A DNA stretch of 64,000 nt from Achromobacter pulmonis (lineage in GTDB: Bacteria; Pseudomonadota; Gammaproteobacteria; Burkholderiales; Burkholderiaceae_B), in assembly GCF_002885955.2 (NCBI RefSeq), contig NZ_POQS01000006.1:176889-240888 (forward strand). The letters are read 5' to 3'. A model generated the notes under the pieces. The model saw only the letters and a program-made list of their open reading frames with translations. It did not search any database and was not told the DNA's origin. Numbering within the stretch: the stretch's first letter is position 1; each line of letters starts with the position of its first letter. Made by a program: the position numbers and the translations under genes. Below are positions 50,810 through 59,650 of the stretch, piece after piece.

Positions 50810-52149
50810 ACGAGGTGTTCCACGCGCAGGCGCGTAACTTTGGAGCGCACGAACGGCAGCGCCTCGATGCGTTCGATCGCCTGGTTGACATTGCCTTCGA
50901 CCGCTTCGTGCGTCAGGAAAATGATATCCGCGCCGCCGATGTGCGAGGGCTGCTGGATCATCGACCCGATCGAAATGGAACGGTCGGCCAGGATGCGCGC
51001 GATGTCGGCCAGCACGCCAGGCTGGTCGTCCACGCGCAGGCGCAGGTAGTACGAAGTGCTGACCTGCTCGATGGGCAGGATCGGCGTGTCCGACATGGCG
51101 TCCGGCTGGAACGCCAGGTGCGGCACGCGGTTGCCGGGGTCGGCGGTGTGCAGGCGGGTCACGTCGACCAGGTCGGCCACGACCGCCGAGGCGGTGGGCT
51201 CTTCGCCCGCGCCCTGGCCGTAGTACAGCGTGGGGCCGACGGCGTCGCCCTTGACCAGCACGGCGTTCATGGCGCCCTCGACGTTGGCCAGCAGGCGCTC
51301 GGACGGCACCAGCGCCGGATGCACGCGCAGCTCGATGCCGTCGGGGCGGCGCTTGGTCACGCCCAGCAGCTTGATGCGGTAGCCCAGGCGCTCGGCATGC
51401 TCGATGTCCTCGGCGGCCAGCTGCGAGATGCCTTCGATGTAGGCGCGGTCGAACTGCACCGGCACGCCGAAGGCCAGCGAGGCCAGCAGCGTCAGCTTGT
51501 GCGCGGCGTCCACGCCTTCCACGTCGAAAGTGGGATCGGCCTCGGCGTAGCCCAGGCGCTGCGCCTCGGCCAGCACGTCGGCGAACGGCAGGCCGCGCGA
51601 GCGCATTTCCGACAGGATGAAATTGGTGGTGCCGTTGATGATGCCGGCCACCCACTGGATGCGGTTGGCGGTCAGGCCCTCGCGGATCGCCTTGATGATG
51701 GGAATGCCGCCGGCCACGGCGGCTTCGAACGTCACCATCACGCCGCGCTCGTGCGCCGCGGCGAAGATCTCGTTGCCATGCTTGGCCAGCAGCGCCTTGT
51801 TGGCCGTCACGACGTGCTTGCCGTTGGCGATGGCTTCGAGCACCAGCTCGCGCGCCAGCGTGTCGCCGCCGATGAGTTCGACCACGATGTCGATTTCCGG
51901 ATCGCGCACCAGCGCGTGCACGTCGGTATCGACCAGCAGCGCGTCGCCCACGCGCGTGCGCGCCTTGGCCACGTCGCGCACGGCGGCGCGCGTCACTTCG
52001 ATCCGCCGGCCCGCGCGGCGCGCGATTTCTTCAGCGTTGCGCGACAGCACGGACCACGTGCCGCCGCCCACCACGCCCAGGCCCAGCAGGCCGACTTTCA
52101 TCGGATTCATCGCCGCGCCCTCAGCAGGCGGACGTTGAGGGGAATTCAT
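50806..52149 (-). CDS. hom: Homoserine dehydrogenase
   Basis: A 447-residue enzyme that reduces aspartate semialdehyde to homoserine. The NAD(P)-binding loop is GLLGLGVVGGGTWSVL near residue 20, followed by TANKALLAKHG, AAVAGGIPIIKAIREGL and the catalytic NGTTNFILSEM. The C-terminal ACT domain (YYLRLRVDDQPGVLADIARIL) allows threonine feedback inhibition. The ATG at 52149 has GGAGAA about seven bases upstream, so the 13-residue extension before MNPMKVG is kept. It lies between alaC and thrC on the same strand. Confidence 0.97.
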   Translation of the reverse strand: MNSPQRPPAEGAAMNPMKVGLLGLGVVGGGTWSVLSRNAEEIARRAGRRIEVTRAAVRDVAKARTRVGDALLVDTDVHALVRDPEIDIVVELIGGDTLARELVLEAIANGKHVVTANKALLAKHGNEIFAAAHERGVMVTFEAAVAGGIPIIKAIREGLTANRIQWVAGIINGTTNFILSEMRSRGLPFADVLAEAQRLGYAEADPTFDVEGVDAAHKLTLLASLAFGVPVQFDRAYIEGISQLAAEDIEHAERLGYRIKLLGVTKRRPDGIELRVHPALVPSERLLANVEGAMNAVLVKGDAVGPTLYYGQGAGEEPTASAVVADLVDVTRLHTADPGNRVPHLAFQPDAMSDTPILPIEQVSTSYYLRLRVDDQPGVLADIARILADRSISIGSMIQQPSHIGGADIIFLTHEAVEGNVNQAIERIEALPFVRSKVTRLRVEHLV

Positions 52150-52177
52150 CTTCAGTTCTCCATAATGCGGAACGGGT

Positions 52178-52268
52178 GCCCCCCGAAATCGGGATGCCGC
52201 GGATCCGGCTCCGCCGGTCCGCAGGCATGCCCCCTAGAGGGGGAAGCGCCGCAGGCGCTTCGGGGGTG
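52178..52268 (-). repeat. Multi-hairpin intergenic repeat, copy 3
   Basis: Beginning a few bases after the alaC stop and reading in its direction, the segment shows GAAGCGCC-TGC-GGCGCTTC, then CCCCCT-CT-AGGGGG, then a palindrome around CCGGCGGAGCCGG. It closes with CCCGATTTCGGG. Bases 52198-52224 are identical, as reverse complement, to 26672-26698. It separates alaC from hom by 122 bases. Confidence 0.82.
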
Positions 52269-52271
52269 GGC

Positions 52272-53456
52272 CTACAGCCCTCCGTCCTTGCGGAACATAT
52301 CCTTGATGCCGCGCACCGCCTGGCGGGTGCGCTGCTCGTTTTCGATCAGGGCGAAGCGCACGTATTCGTCGCCGTACTCGCCGAAGCCGATCCCGGGGGA
52401 CACGGCCACTTTCGCGTCCGACAGGACGCGCTTGGCGAATTCCAAAGAGCCCATCGCCCTGTAGGGTTCGGGGATTTGCGCCCAGATGTACATGGACGCC
52501 TTCGGAATCTCCACATTCCAACCTGCTTCATGCAGGCCGCGCGCGAGCACGTCGCGGCGGCTCTGGTACTGCGCCACGATCTCGTTCACGCAATCCTGCG
52601 GACCGTCCAGCGCGGCGATGGAAGCCACCTGGATCGGCGTGAACGTACCGTAGTCGTGATAACTCTTGATGCGCGCCAGCGCATTGACCAGCTCGCGGTT
52701 GCCGACCATGTAGCCGATGCGCCAGCCGGCCATGTTGTAGCTCTTGCTCATCGTGAAGAACTCGACGGCGACGTCGCGCGCGCCGGGCACTTGCATGATG
52801 GACGGCGCCACGTAGCCGTCGAAGGTGATGTCGGCGTAGGCCAGGTCGTGCACGACCAGGATGTCGTGCTCCTTGGCCAGCGCGACCACGCGTTCGAAGA
52901 ACGACAGGTCCACGCATTGCGCGGTCGGGTTGCTGGGAAAGCCCAGCACCATCATCTTGGGCTTCGGGATCGATTCGCGCACGGCGCGTTCCAGTTCCTC
53001 GAAGAAGTCCACGCCCGGCGTCATGCGCACGGAACGGATGTTGGCGCCGGCGATGACCGCGCCGTAGATGTGGATCGGGTAGCTGGGATTGGGCACCAGC
53101 ACGGTGTCGCCGCGGTCCAGCGTGGCCAGCATCAGGTGGGCCAGGCCTTCCTTGGAGCCGATGGTGACGATGGCCTCGGAATCCGGATCGAATTCGACCG
53201 CGTAGCGGCGCTGGTACCAGTCACAGATGGCCTTGCGCAGGCGCGGGATGCCCTTGGACACCGAATAGCCGTGCGTGGTCGGGCGCGTGGTGGCCTCGAC
53301 CATCTTGTCGACGATGTGCTTGGGGGTCGCGCCGTCCGGGTTGCCCATCGACATGTCGATGATGTCTTCGCCGCGCCTACGCGCCGCCATCTTGAGCTCG
53401 CCGGTAATGTTGAAAACGTACGGGGGCAGACGCTCGATGCGGGAGAACTTCCTCAT
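52272..53456 (-). CDS. alaC: Alanine transaminase AlaC
   Basis: A 394-residue class I/II aminotransferase very like E. coli AlaC, which makes alanine from pyruvate and glutamate. It starts MRKFSRIERLPPYVFNITGE and contains MSMGNPDGATPKHIVDKMVE, LGFPSNPTAQCVD and the PLP-lysine motif SKSYNMAGWRIGYMVGN. The ATG at 53456 is the family start; the frame extends upstream without a credible start. It precedes hom and thrC on the same strand, separated from hom by a repeat. Confidence 0.94.
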   Translation of the reverse strand: MRKFSRIERLPPYVFNITGELKMAARRRGEDIIDMSMGNPDGATPKHIVDKMVEATTRPTTHGYSVSKGIPRLRKAICDWYQRRYAVEFDPDSEAIVTIGSKEGLAHLMLATLDRGDTVLVPNPSYPIHIYGAVIAGANIRSVRMTPGVDFFEELERAVRESIPKPKMMVLGFPSNPTAQCVDLSFFERVVALAKEHDILVVHDLAYADITFDGYVAPSIMQVPGARDVAVEFFTMSKSYNMAGWRIGYMVGNRELVNALARIKSYHDYGTFTPIQVASIAALDGPQDCVNEIVAQYQSRRDVLARGLHEAGWNVEIPKASMYIWAQIPEPYRAMGSLEFAKRVLSDAKVAVSPGIGFGEYGDEYVRFALIENEQRTRQAVRGIKDMFRKDGGL

Positions 53457-53740
53457 GATGGGAATCCTTAGGGGCGGAAAAAGGGCAAAAAAAACCAGGG
53501 CGCGGTCGCGCGTGGGGGAAAAGGGCCAGAATGCCGCGCCGCCCATGGAATTTGCAGCGCAGCAAAACCCTGTAATCTAGCGCAAGGAAGCGTAGGCGGC
53601 AAATTGGAAAAAAACGGGGCCGGCCCGAGGCGAAACCCTTGCCGGCGGAAGGCGCGCAAGCGCGGCGGGGGCCGTGCGCTTTCTACAACATGGTTGAATG
53701 CGCATGCGCTATTATCAGGCACATAAAGCTGGAGTTTTTA

Positions 53741-54205
53741 TTGAAGCTGCATACCGATCCTGCGACGGCCGCTCTGAACACCGTCACCGCCTACGGTGAT
53801 GGCTATATCGAGGTCAACCAGGTACGTTTTTCCTCGTCGGTCGCGTTCGGCCCCGAGGGCGAAGTGTCCCAATGGCCCGTCGAGTCCCCGGCCGACATCA
53901 CCTCCACCCTCTTGTTCCAGGCGGCTGGCCTGTCCCAGCCCGTGCGCGACCCCATGGCGTTCCTGGACGAGCCCGAAGCCCAGTCCGCGCCCGGACGCCC
54001 CGCCAACGCGCCCGAAGTGCTGCTGGTGGGCACCGGCGCCCGGCAGCAGTTCCTGCGCCCCGACGTGCTGCGCCCGCTGCTGGCGATGGGCATCGGGGTC
54101 GAGACCATGGACACCCACGCCGCCTCGCGCACCTACAACATCCTGATGGCGGAGGGCCGGCGTGTCGTCGTGGCCCTCATCCCTCCCAACGGAGAATCCC
54201 AGTAA
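53741..54205 (+). CDS. Mth938-like domain protein (DUF498)
   Basis: A 154-residue protein of the Mth938/NDUFAF3-like family. Conserved segments are ITAYGDGYIEVNQVRFSSSV-like sequence near the start, EVLLVGTGARQQFLRPDVLRPLL and VETMDTHAASRTYNILMAEGRRVVVALIPP. The molecular role in bacteria is unclear. The frame has no suitable ATG. I use TTG at 53741, which has GGAG six bases upstream. The stop overlaps the bcp start by one base (TAATG), so the two genes are coupled. Confidence 0.88.
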   Translation: MKLHTDPATAALNTVTAYGDGYIEVNQVRFSSSVAFGPEGEVSQWPVESPADITSTLLFQAAGLSQPVRDPMAFLDEPEAQSAPGRPANAPEVLLVGTGARQQFLRPDVLRPLLAMGIGVETMDTHAASRTYNILMAEGRRVVVALIPPNGESQ

Positions 54206-54669
54206 TGACGCCGACCATAGGCAAGCCCGCCCCGCTGTTCACCGCTGAAAGCACCATCGGTCCCATCAGCCTCGAACAATGCCAGGGCCGCGCCGTGATC
54301 CTGTATTTCTATCCCAAGGACAATACGCCCGGCTGCACCACCGAAAGCCAGGACTTCCGCGACCTGCACGCCGAGTTCCTGTCGGCCAGCGCCGTGGTCA
54401 TCGGCATCTCGCGCGATTCGCTGAAGTCGCACGAGAACTTCAAGAACAAGTACGAACTTCCTTTCCCGCTCATCTCCGACGCCGACGAAACCGTCTGCAA
54501 CCTGTACGGCGTCATCAAGCAGAAGAACATGTATGGCAAGCAGGTGCGCGGCATCGAGCGCAGCACCTTCTTGATCGATGCCTATGGCGTGCTGGTGCAG
54601 GAGTGGCGCGGGGTGAAGGTCCCGGGCCACGCCAAGGAAGTCCTGCAGGCCGCCAAGAGCATCGGCTAG
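54205..54669 (+). CDS. bcp: Peroxiredoxin Bcp (thioredoxin-dependent thiol peroxidase)
   Basis: A 154-residue peroxiredoxin of the Bcp/PrxQ group that reduces hydrogen and organic peroxides. The peroxidatic cysteine is C44 in YPKDNTPGCTTESQDFRDL. The residue five places later, which is a resolving cysteine in E. coli Bcp, is not a cysteine here. Another cysteine (in DETVCNLYG) might play that part, or the enzyme may act as a 1-Cys type. Its ATG overlaps the previous stop, and phoH follows after 60 bases. Confidence 0.94.
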   Translation: MTPTIGKPAPLFTAESTIGPISLEQCQGRAVILYFYPKDNTPGCTTESQDFRDLHAEFLSASAVVIGISRDSLKSHENFKNKYELPFPLISDADETVCNLYGVIKQKNMYGKQVRGIERSTFLIDAYGVLVQEWRGVKVPGHAKEVLQAAKSIG

Positions 54670-54729
54670 CCGCAAGCACAGATAGATCCGTCAGGCGCTA
54701 TTGCCGGCCCACACAGGAGAGTGACACAT

Positions 54730-56427
54730 ATGCCGCTTCCGAAGTTGCCCACCCGCCCCGCAGCCATCCTGACCTTCCCCTCGGGCGAGCCCGCCCGGGC
54801 GCAGGCCCGCAGCACCAAGACCGCCGCTGCGCGGTCCAACGCCCAGCCAGCCCTCGACGAAACCGACGACGAGGCCCTGGCCGTCCAACCGCAACTCGAA
54901 GGCATGGCTGCCCCCGCGCGCAAGGCGCAGGCTCCCGCGCCCGCTCGCCAGACGCCTCCTCCGGCGGCGCCTGCCGTGCGCGCGCAGCGCCAGACCAAGC
55001 CCGCGGCCACGCCCGCCAAGCGCGCCAAGCCGCGCGCCCAGAACGAGCCGCGCAAGCTGTTCGTGCTGGACACGAACGTGCTGCTGCACGATCCCAGCTC
55101 GCTGTTCCGCTTCGAAGAGCACGACATCTTCCTGCCGATGATGACGCTCGAAGAGCTGGACCACCAGAAGAAGGGCATGTCGGAAGTGGCGCGCAACGCG
55201 CGCCAGGTCAGCCGTTCACTGGACGCGCTGGTGCAGGACGCCACCCAGCTCGACGAGGGCCTGGAGCTGGCCAAGCTGGGCAACAAGGACGCCACCGGGC
55301 GCCTGATGTTCCAGACCACCGCGATCCACAGCACCCTGCCCTCGGACCTGCCCATGGGCAAGGCCGACAACCAGATCCTGGGCGTGGTCCGCGCGCTGCA
55401 GGAAAAGTACCCGCAGCGCGAAGTCGTGCTGGTGTCCAAGGACATCAACATGCGCCTGAAGGCGCGCGCGCTGGGCATGGACGCCGAGGACTACTTCAAC
55501 GACCACGTCCTGGAAGACTCGGACCTGATGTATTCGGGCGTCATGCAGCTGCCCGAGGACTTCTGGAACAAGCACGGCAAGGACGTGGAATCGTGGCAGC
55601 AGGGCGGCACCACCTTCTACCGCATCCACGGGCCGCTGTGTTCGCAGTTCGTGGTCAACCAGTTCGTCTACTTCGAAGGCCAGATGCCGCTGTACGCGCA
55701 GGTGCGCGAGGTCAGCGGCAAGATGGCGGTGCTGGCCACGCTGCGCGACTACACCCACGGCAAGAACAACGTCTGGGGCATTACCGCGCGCAACCGCGAA
55801 CAGAACTTCGCCATGAACCTGCTGATGAATCCCGAATGCGACTTCGTGTCGCTGCTGGGCCAGGCGGGCACCGGCAAGACCCTGCTTGCGCTGGCGGCCG
55901 GCATCACGCAGGTGCTGGAGACCAAGCGCTACACCGAAATCATCATGACCCGCGTCACGGTGCCGGTCGGTGAAGACATCGGTTTCCTGCCCGGCACCGA
56001 GGAAGAAAAGATGCTGCCCTGGATGGGCGCGCTGGAAGACAACCTCGACGTGCTCAACATGGGCGACGGCGAAGGCAACGGCGACTGGGGCCGCGCGGCC
56101 ACCATGGACCTGATCCGCTCGCGCATCAAGGTCAAGTCGCTGAACTTCATGCGCGGGCGCACCTTCCTGAACAAGTACCTCATCATCGACGAGGCGCAGA
56201 ACCTCACGCCCAAGCAGATGAAGACGCTGGTCACGCGCGCGGGTCCGGGCACCAAGGTGATCTGCCTGGGCAACATCGCCCAGATCGACACGCCCTACCT
56301 GACCGAGGGCAGCTCGGGCCTGACCTTCGTGGTCGACCGCTTCAAGGGCTGGCCCCACTCCGGCCACGTCACCCTGCAACGCGGCGAGCGTTCGCGCCTG
56401 GCCGATTATGCGGGGGATGTGCTGTAG
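54730..56427 (+). CDS. PIN-PhoH fusion protein (PhoH2 type)
   Basis: A 565-residue protein with three parts. There is a Pro/Ala/Lys-rich disordered N-terminus (about residues 20-105). A PIN ribonuclease domain starts FVLDTNVLLHDP (acidic LDTN near 113-116, later acidic VSKDINMRLKARALGMDAEDY). The C-terminal PhoH ATPase has Walker A GQAGTGKT near residue 378 and Walker B LIIDEAQNLTP near 486. PhoH2 proteins act as RNA helicase-ribonucleases in other bacteria. I chose the ATG at 54730. A GTG at 54721 abuts the AGGAG site, whereas the ATG is ten bases from it. Confidence 0.93.
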   Translation: MPLPKLPTRPAAILTFPSGEPARAQARSTKTAAARSNAQPALDETDDEALAVQPQLEGMAAPARKAQAPAPARQTPPPAAPAVRAQRQTKPAATPAKRAKPRAQNEPRKLFVLDTNVLLHDPSSLFRFEEHDIFLPMMTLEELDHQKKGMSEVARNARQVSRSLDALVQDATQLDEGLELAKLGNKDATGRLMFQTTAIHSTLPSDLPMGKADNQILGVVRALQEKYPQREVVLVSKDINMRLKARALGMDAEDYFNDHVLEDSDLMYSGVMQLPEDFWNKHGKDVESWQQGGTTFYRIHGPLCSQFVVNQFVYFEGQMPLYAQVREVSGKMAVLATLRDYTHGKNNVWGITARNREQNFAMNLLMNPECDFVSLLGQAGTGKTLLALAAGITQVLETKRYTEIIMTRVTVPVGEDIGFLPGTEEEKMLPWMGALEDNLDVLNMGDGEGNGDWGRAATMDLIRSRIKVKSLNFMRGRTFLNKYLIIDEAQNLTPKQMKTLVTRAGPGTKVICLGNIAQIDTPYLTEGSSGLTFVVDRFKGWPHSGHVTLQRGERSRLADYAGDVL

Positions 56428-56460
56428 AACGGCGCAATCCCTCTCCCGCCGACAAAAAGA

Positions 56461-56495
56461 AAGCGCCTGGCTTGCGATAAGCCAGGCGCTTTTTT
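56461..56495. terminator. Rho-independent terminator after phoH
   Basis: AAGCGCCTGGCTT and AAGCCAGGCGCTT are perfect 13-base inverted copies around GCGAT, followed by a T-run. It lies between phoH and the convergent entericidin-type gene and may serve both. Confidence 0.9.
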
Positions 56496-56509
56496 CCTGC
56501 TTCCGCCGA

Positions 56510-56641
56510 TTACTTGTCGGCGGCGTTGGTGATGGCGTTGCCGGCCCTGGACATGTCCTTGCCCATGCCCGCGACGGTGTTGCAACCGGCGAGGACAAAG
56601 CCGAACACGACAAAGGCAGTCAGCACGATCTTGCTGCGCAT
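56510..56641 (-). CDS. Entericidin-type small lipoprotein
   Basis: A 43-residue peptide starting at ATG 56641 with AGGAG seven bases upstream. The signal segment SKIVLTAFVVFGFVLAGC ends in a lipobox (LAGC). NTVAGMGKDMSRAGNAITNAADK follows in outline, the amphipathic tail typical of entericidin A/B. In E. coli, entericidins are stationary-phase membrane lipoproteins that act as an antidote/bacteriolysis pair. Only one gene is present here. It falls below usual length cut-offs for gene calling. Confidence 0.88.
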   Translation of the reverse strand: MRSKIVLTAFVVFGFVLAGCNTVAGMGKDMSRAGNAITNAADK

Positions 56642-56682
56642 GCTGGCGCTCCTATGGTGGTGAAACGGTTTCGGACCGTAAT

Positions 56683-57378
56683 TTAGACGATTTCGACGCG
56701 CAGTTCGCCCAGGCCTTCGACGCCGCCGGTGATGACGTCGCCTTGCAGCACGGCGCCCACGCCCTCGGGCGTGCCGGTGAAGATCAGGTCGCCGGGCTGC
56801 AGTTCGAACAGGCCGGACAGGTACGAGATGCTTTCAGGGATGTTCCACAGCATCTGCGAGATGTCGCTGGACTGCTTGCGCTGGCCGTTGACGTCCAGCC
56901 AGATGGCGCCCTTGTCCAGGGTGCCCACGACGCTGCGCGGATGGATGGGGCCCAGCGGCGCGGACAGGTCGAACGCCTTGCCTACTTCCCAGGGACGCCC
57001 CTGCTTCTTCATTTCGCCCTGCAGGTCGCGGCGGGTCATGTCCAGGCCCAGCGCGTAGCCCCACACGCATTCGTTGGCCTGCTCGACCGGAATGTCGCGC
57101 CCGCCCTTGCCCAGCACCACGACGAGTTCCATCTCGTAGTGCAGGTTGGAGGTCTTGGGCGGGTACGGCATCTTGGCGGTTTCGCCGTCGGCCACGCTCA
57201 GCACCGCGTCGGCGGGCTTGCAGAAGAAGAACGGATCTTCACGGCCGGTGAAGCCCATTTCCTTGGCGTGTTCGGCGTAGTTGCGGCCGACGCAATAGAC
57301 GCGGCGCACCGGAAACAACGCGGCGCTGCCGGCAACGGGAACCGCGACAGGCGGCTGGGGGGGCAATACGTAGTCCAT
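56683..57378 (-). CDS. Fumarylacetoacetate hydrolase family protein
   Basis: A 231-residue metal-dependent hydrolase of the FAH superfamily. Motifs are VYCVGRNYAEHAKEMGF, FFCKPADAVL, LHYEMELVVVLGKGG (acidic metal ligands), GYALGLDMTRRDLQ and ELQPGDLIFTGTPEGVG. It resembles fumarylpyruvate hydrolase of the gentisate pathway, but no gentisate genes lie nearby, so the substrate is uncertain. The start is the ATG at 57378. A TTG two codons earlier (57384) is in frame. It lies downstream of ppa on the same strand. Confidence 0.88.
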   Translation of the reverse strand: MDYVLPPQPPVAVPVAGSAALFPVRRVYCVGRNYAEHAKEMGFTGREDPFFFCKPADAVLSVADGETAKMPYPPKTSNLHYEMELVVVLGKGGRDIPVEQANECVWGYALGLDMTRRDLQGEMKKQGRPWEVGKAFDLSAPLGPIHPRSVVGTLDKGAIWLDVNGQRKQSSDISQMLWNIPESISYLSGLFELQPGDLIFTGTPEGVGAVLQGDVITGGVEGLGELRVEIV

Positions 57379-57456
57379 GTCCAATCAACCTATGATGAAT
57401 ACGTGGCCGGAAACCGGCGCAGGCGCGGGCCGCCGCGGCGGCGGCCCGGAAACCGG

Positions 57457-57987
57457 TCAGCCCTTGGCGTAGCGCTCGGCGCTGCGGACGATTTCCTCGT
57501 GCGCGGCGTCCAGGCCCTTCCAGCCCTTGACCTTGACCCACTTGCCCTTCTCCAGGTCTTTGTAGTGCTCGAAGAAGTGCTGGATGCGGGCGATGTCCTC
57601 GGCCGGCAGGTCTTCGTAGGTCTTGATGTTGCGGTACGGGGGGTACAGCTTTTCGATCGGCACGGCCAGCAGCTTGGCGTCGCCGCCCGACTCGTCGTCC
57701 ATTTCCAGCACGCCGATGGCGCGGCAGCGCACGACGGCGCCGATCTGGATCGGGAACGGCGTCAGCACCAGCACGTCGGCGGGGTCGCCGTCTTCGGACA
57801 GGGTCTGCGGGATGTAGCCATAGTTGCACGGGTAGTGCATGGCGGTCAGCATGAAGCGGTCAACGAAAATCGCGCCCGAGTCCTTGTCGACCTCGTACTT
57901 GACCGGGTCGGCGTTCATGGGGATTTCGATGATGACGTTGAAGTCTTCCGGCAGCTTCTTGCCGGGGGAGACGCGATCGAGGCTCAT
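57457..57987 (-). CDS. ppa: Inorganic pyrophosphatase
   Basis: A 176-residue family I soluble pyrophosphatase, which hydrolyses pyrophosphate to drive biosynthesis. It has VIIEIPMNADPVKYEVDKDSG in outline, YPCNYGYIPQTLSEDGDPADVLVL, the family signature with catalytic aspartates, and YKDLEKGKWVKVKGW. The length is normal. It starts 32 bases after hemY on the same strand, so some read-through from the hem operon is possible. Confidence 0.97.
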   Translation of the reverse strand: MSLDRVSPGKKLPEDFNVIIEIPMNADPVKYEVDKDSGAIFVDRFMLTAMHYPCNYGYIPQTLSEDGDPADVLVLTPFPIQIGAVVRCRAIGVLEMDDESGGDAKLLAVPIEKLYPPYRNIKTYEDLPAEDIARIQHFFEHYKDLEKGKWVKVKGWKGLDAAHEEIVRSAERYAKG

Positions 57988-58019
57988 GGTTCAACCTTGT
58001 TGTGTGTCTGAAGGAATAT

Positions 58020-59642
58020 TCAAACCGAGCCGTCGTCCTTGAACGGCGGCTTGGTCGCCGGCACGCCGGCGGGGGCCGGCGCGGGCTTGGGTTTGGGCGC
58101 GGCGGGCGTGGCCGGCGCGTAGGTGGGCACGGGCTCGTCGAAAGCGGCCGCCGGGATCGGGGCGCTGTCGAAGTACTCGTCGATGTCGGAGGTGTTGCCG
58201 CCTGCCAGCGGCGCATCTTCCGGCGCGAGCGCGCGCTCGCGCTGTTCCTTGTTGACGCGGGCGTCGGGGTCCAGCACGTAGTCGGAGGCGGAGGCCGCCA
58301 CCGCCGGCGGCAGCGCGGGATAGTCGCCGCCGACGTCGGCGTCGCCGTCGGCATCGGACAGGCCCACCGCATAGCCGCCTTCGGCGTCCACGCGGTACGG
58401 GTCCGAGCCGGTGTCCGCGGCCGGCAACGCGGCGTCCGAGGCCAGCACCGGCAGCGCCATGCTGGCGGCGGTCGCCAGGCGCCAGTGGCGCACGGCGTCG
58501 GCGGGACGGTCGAGGCGGTCGTACAGGCTGCCCAGCAGCGCGTGGGTCTGCGCGTCGCTGCGGCGGCTGATGGCGCGCAGCAGATAGCGCTCGGCCTGGC
58601 CCCACAGCTGGCCGTTCAGGCACAGCATGCCCAGCGCCGTGAGCAGGTCGGGATCGGTGGGACGCTGCTGCAGCCAGGTTTCGGCGCGCGCCAGGCGGCG
58701 CGACACCTGTTCGGCCTCGCAGCGGGCGTAGGCCGCCACCAGGGCGGGATTGAACTTCACGGCGATGGCGGCTTCGAGCACGCGGGCCGCCTCGTTGGCC
58801 TCGCCGGCGGCCTCGAAGCCCGCCGCGCCGGCCAGCGCGATTTCGGGCAGCAGGCGCTCTTCGGCCTTCAGGTCCTTCCAGATGGCGCGCCAGCTCTCGG
58901 TGCCCGCGGCGGCGCGCAGGCGCGCCGAGCCGGAGGCGTCGATCAGGTGGTCGGCCTCGGGGCGGGCCATGGCGTTGCGGCGCACCAGGCCGCGGGCCAG
59001 CGAGAAGACCTCTTCGTCGTGATGCAGCGCGGCGTGGGCGCGCAGCAGCAGGCGCATCGTGTGCAGGTGGCGCGCGCCGCCGTCGGCCAGCGGTTCGAGC
59101 ACGGCCAGCGCGCGCTCGGCGCGGCCCTGGTCGAGCAGCATGTCGGCCGAGACCGTGGCGGTGGCCTCGATCAGGCCCGGCTCGGCGCCGGCCTGTTCCT
59201 GCGCGGTCGCCAGCAGGCGGTCGCGGCGGTCGAACTCGCCCAGGCCATGCGCGGCGCGGGCGGCCGACAGGGCGGCGAGCACGCGGCGGGTGCGGACCTT
59301 GGTCTGGTCCAGCAGCTTGGTGAGGTCTTTTTCGGCGGTGGTGTAGCGGCCTTCGAGCAGGCCGATCCAGCCGCGCTCCAGCAATTCGTGGTCGCGCGCC
59401 TGCGCGCGCTTGCCGCGCCAGGCCCGCACGCGGTCGGGGATGGCCAGCAGCCAGGCCAGCAGGCGCAGGCCCACGTACAGCACGATGAAGGCCGCCACGA
59501 TCAGCAGCACGGCCAGCGTCAGCGACATCTCGATGCGCCACGGCCAGATCAGCAACAGCACGTTGCCGGAATGCGAGCGCAGCACCACCGCCAGGGCGAC
59601 GGCGACTACGGCCAGCAGCAGGGTCCAGAACCAGGTACGCAT
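58020..59642 (-). CDS. hemY: HemY-type heme biosynthesis-associated membrane protein
   Basis: A 540-residue protein with two N-terminal membrane helices (WFWTLLLAVVAVALAVVL and LTLAVLLIVAAFIVLYVGLRLLAWLL in outline), then the HemY_N domain and TPR-like helical repeats. The disordered tail is rich in Pro, Ala and Asp (last 130 residues or so). The proteobacterial HemY named here is not the protoporphyrinogen oxidase of Bacillus. Recent work links it to regulation of heme synthesis. It is the last gene of hemC-hemD-hemX-hemY and starts eight bases after hemX. Confidence 0.93.
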   Translation of the reverse strand: MRTWFWTLLLAVVAVALAVVLRSHSGNVLLLIWPWRIEMSLTLAVLLIVAAFIVLYVGLRLLAWLLAIPDRVRAWRGKRAQARDHELLERGWIGLLEGRYTTAEKDLTKLLDQTKVRTRRVLAALSAARAAHGLGEFDRRDRLLATAQEQAGAEPGLIEATATVSADMLLDQGRAERALAVLEPLADGGARHLHTMRLLLRAHAALHHDEEVFSLARGLVRRNAMARPEADHLIDASGSARLRAAAGTESWRAIWKDLKAEERLLPEIALAGAAGFEAAGEANEAARVLEAAIAVKFNPALVAAYARCEAEQVSRRLARAETWLQQRPTDPDLLTALGMLCLNGQLWGQAERYLLRAISRRSDAQTHALLGSLYDRLDRPADAVRHWRLATAASMALPVLASDAALPAADTGSDPYRVDAEGGYAVGLSDADGDADVGGDYPALPPAVAASASDYVLDPDARVNKEQRERALAPEDAPLAGGNTSDIDEYFDSAPIPAAAFDEPVPTYAPATPAAPKPKPAPAPAGVPATKPPFKDDGSV

Positions 59643-59650
59643 AGGCCGCC

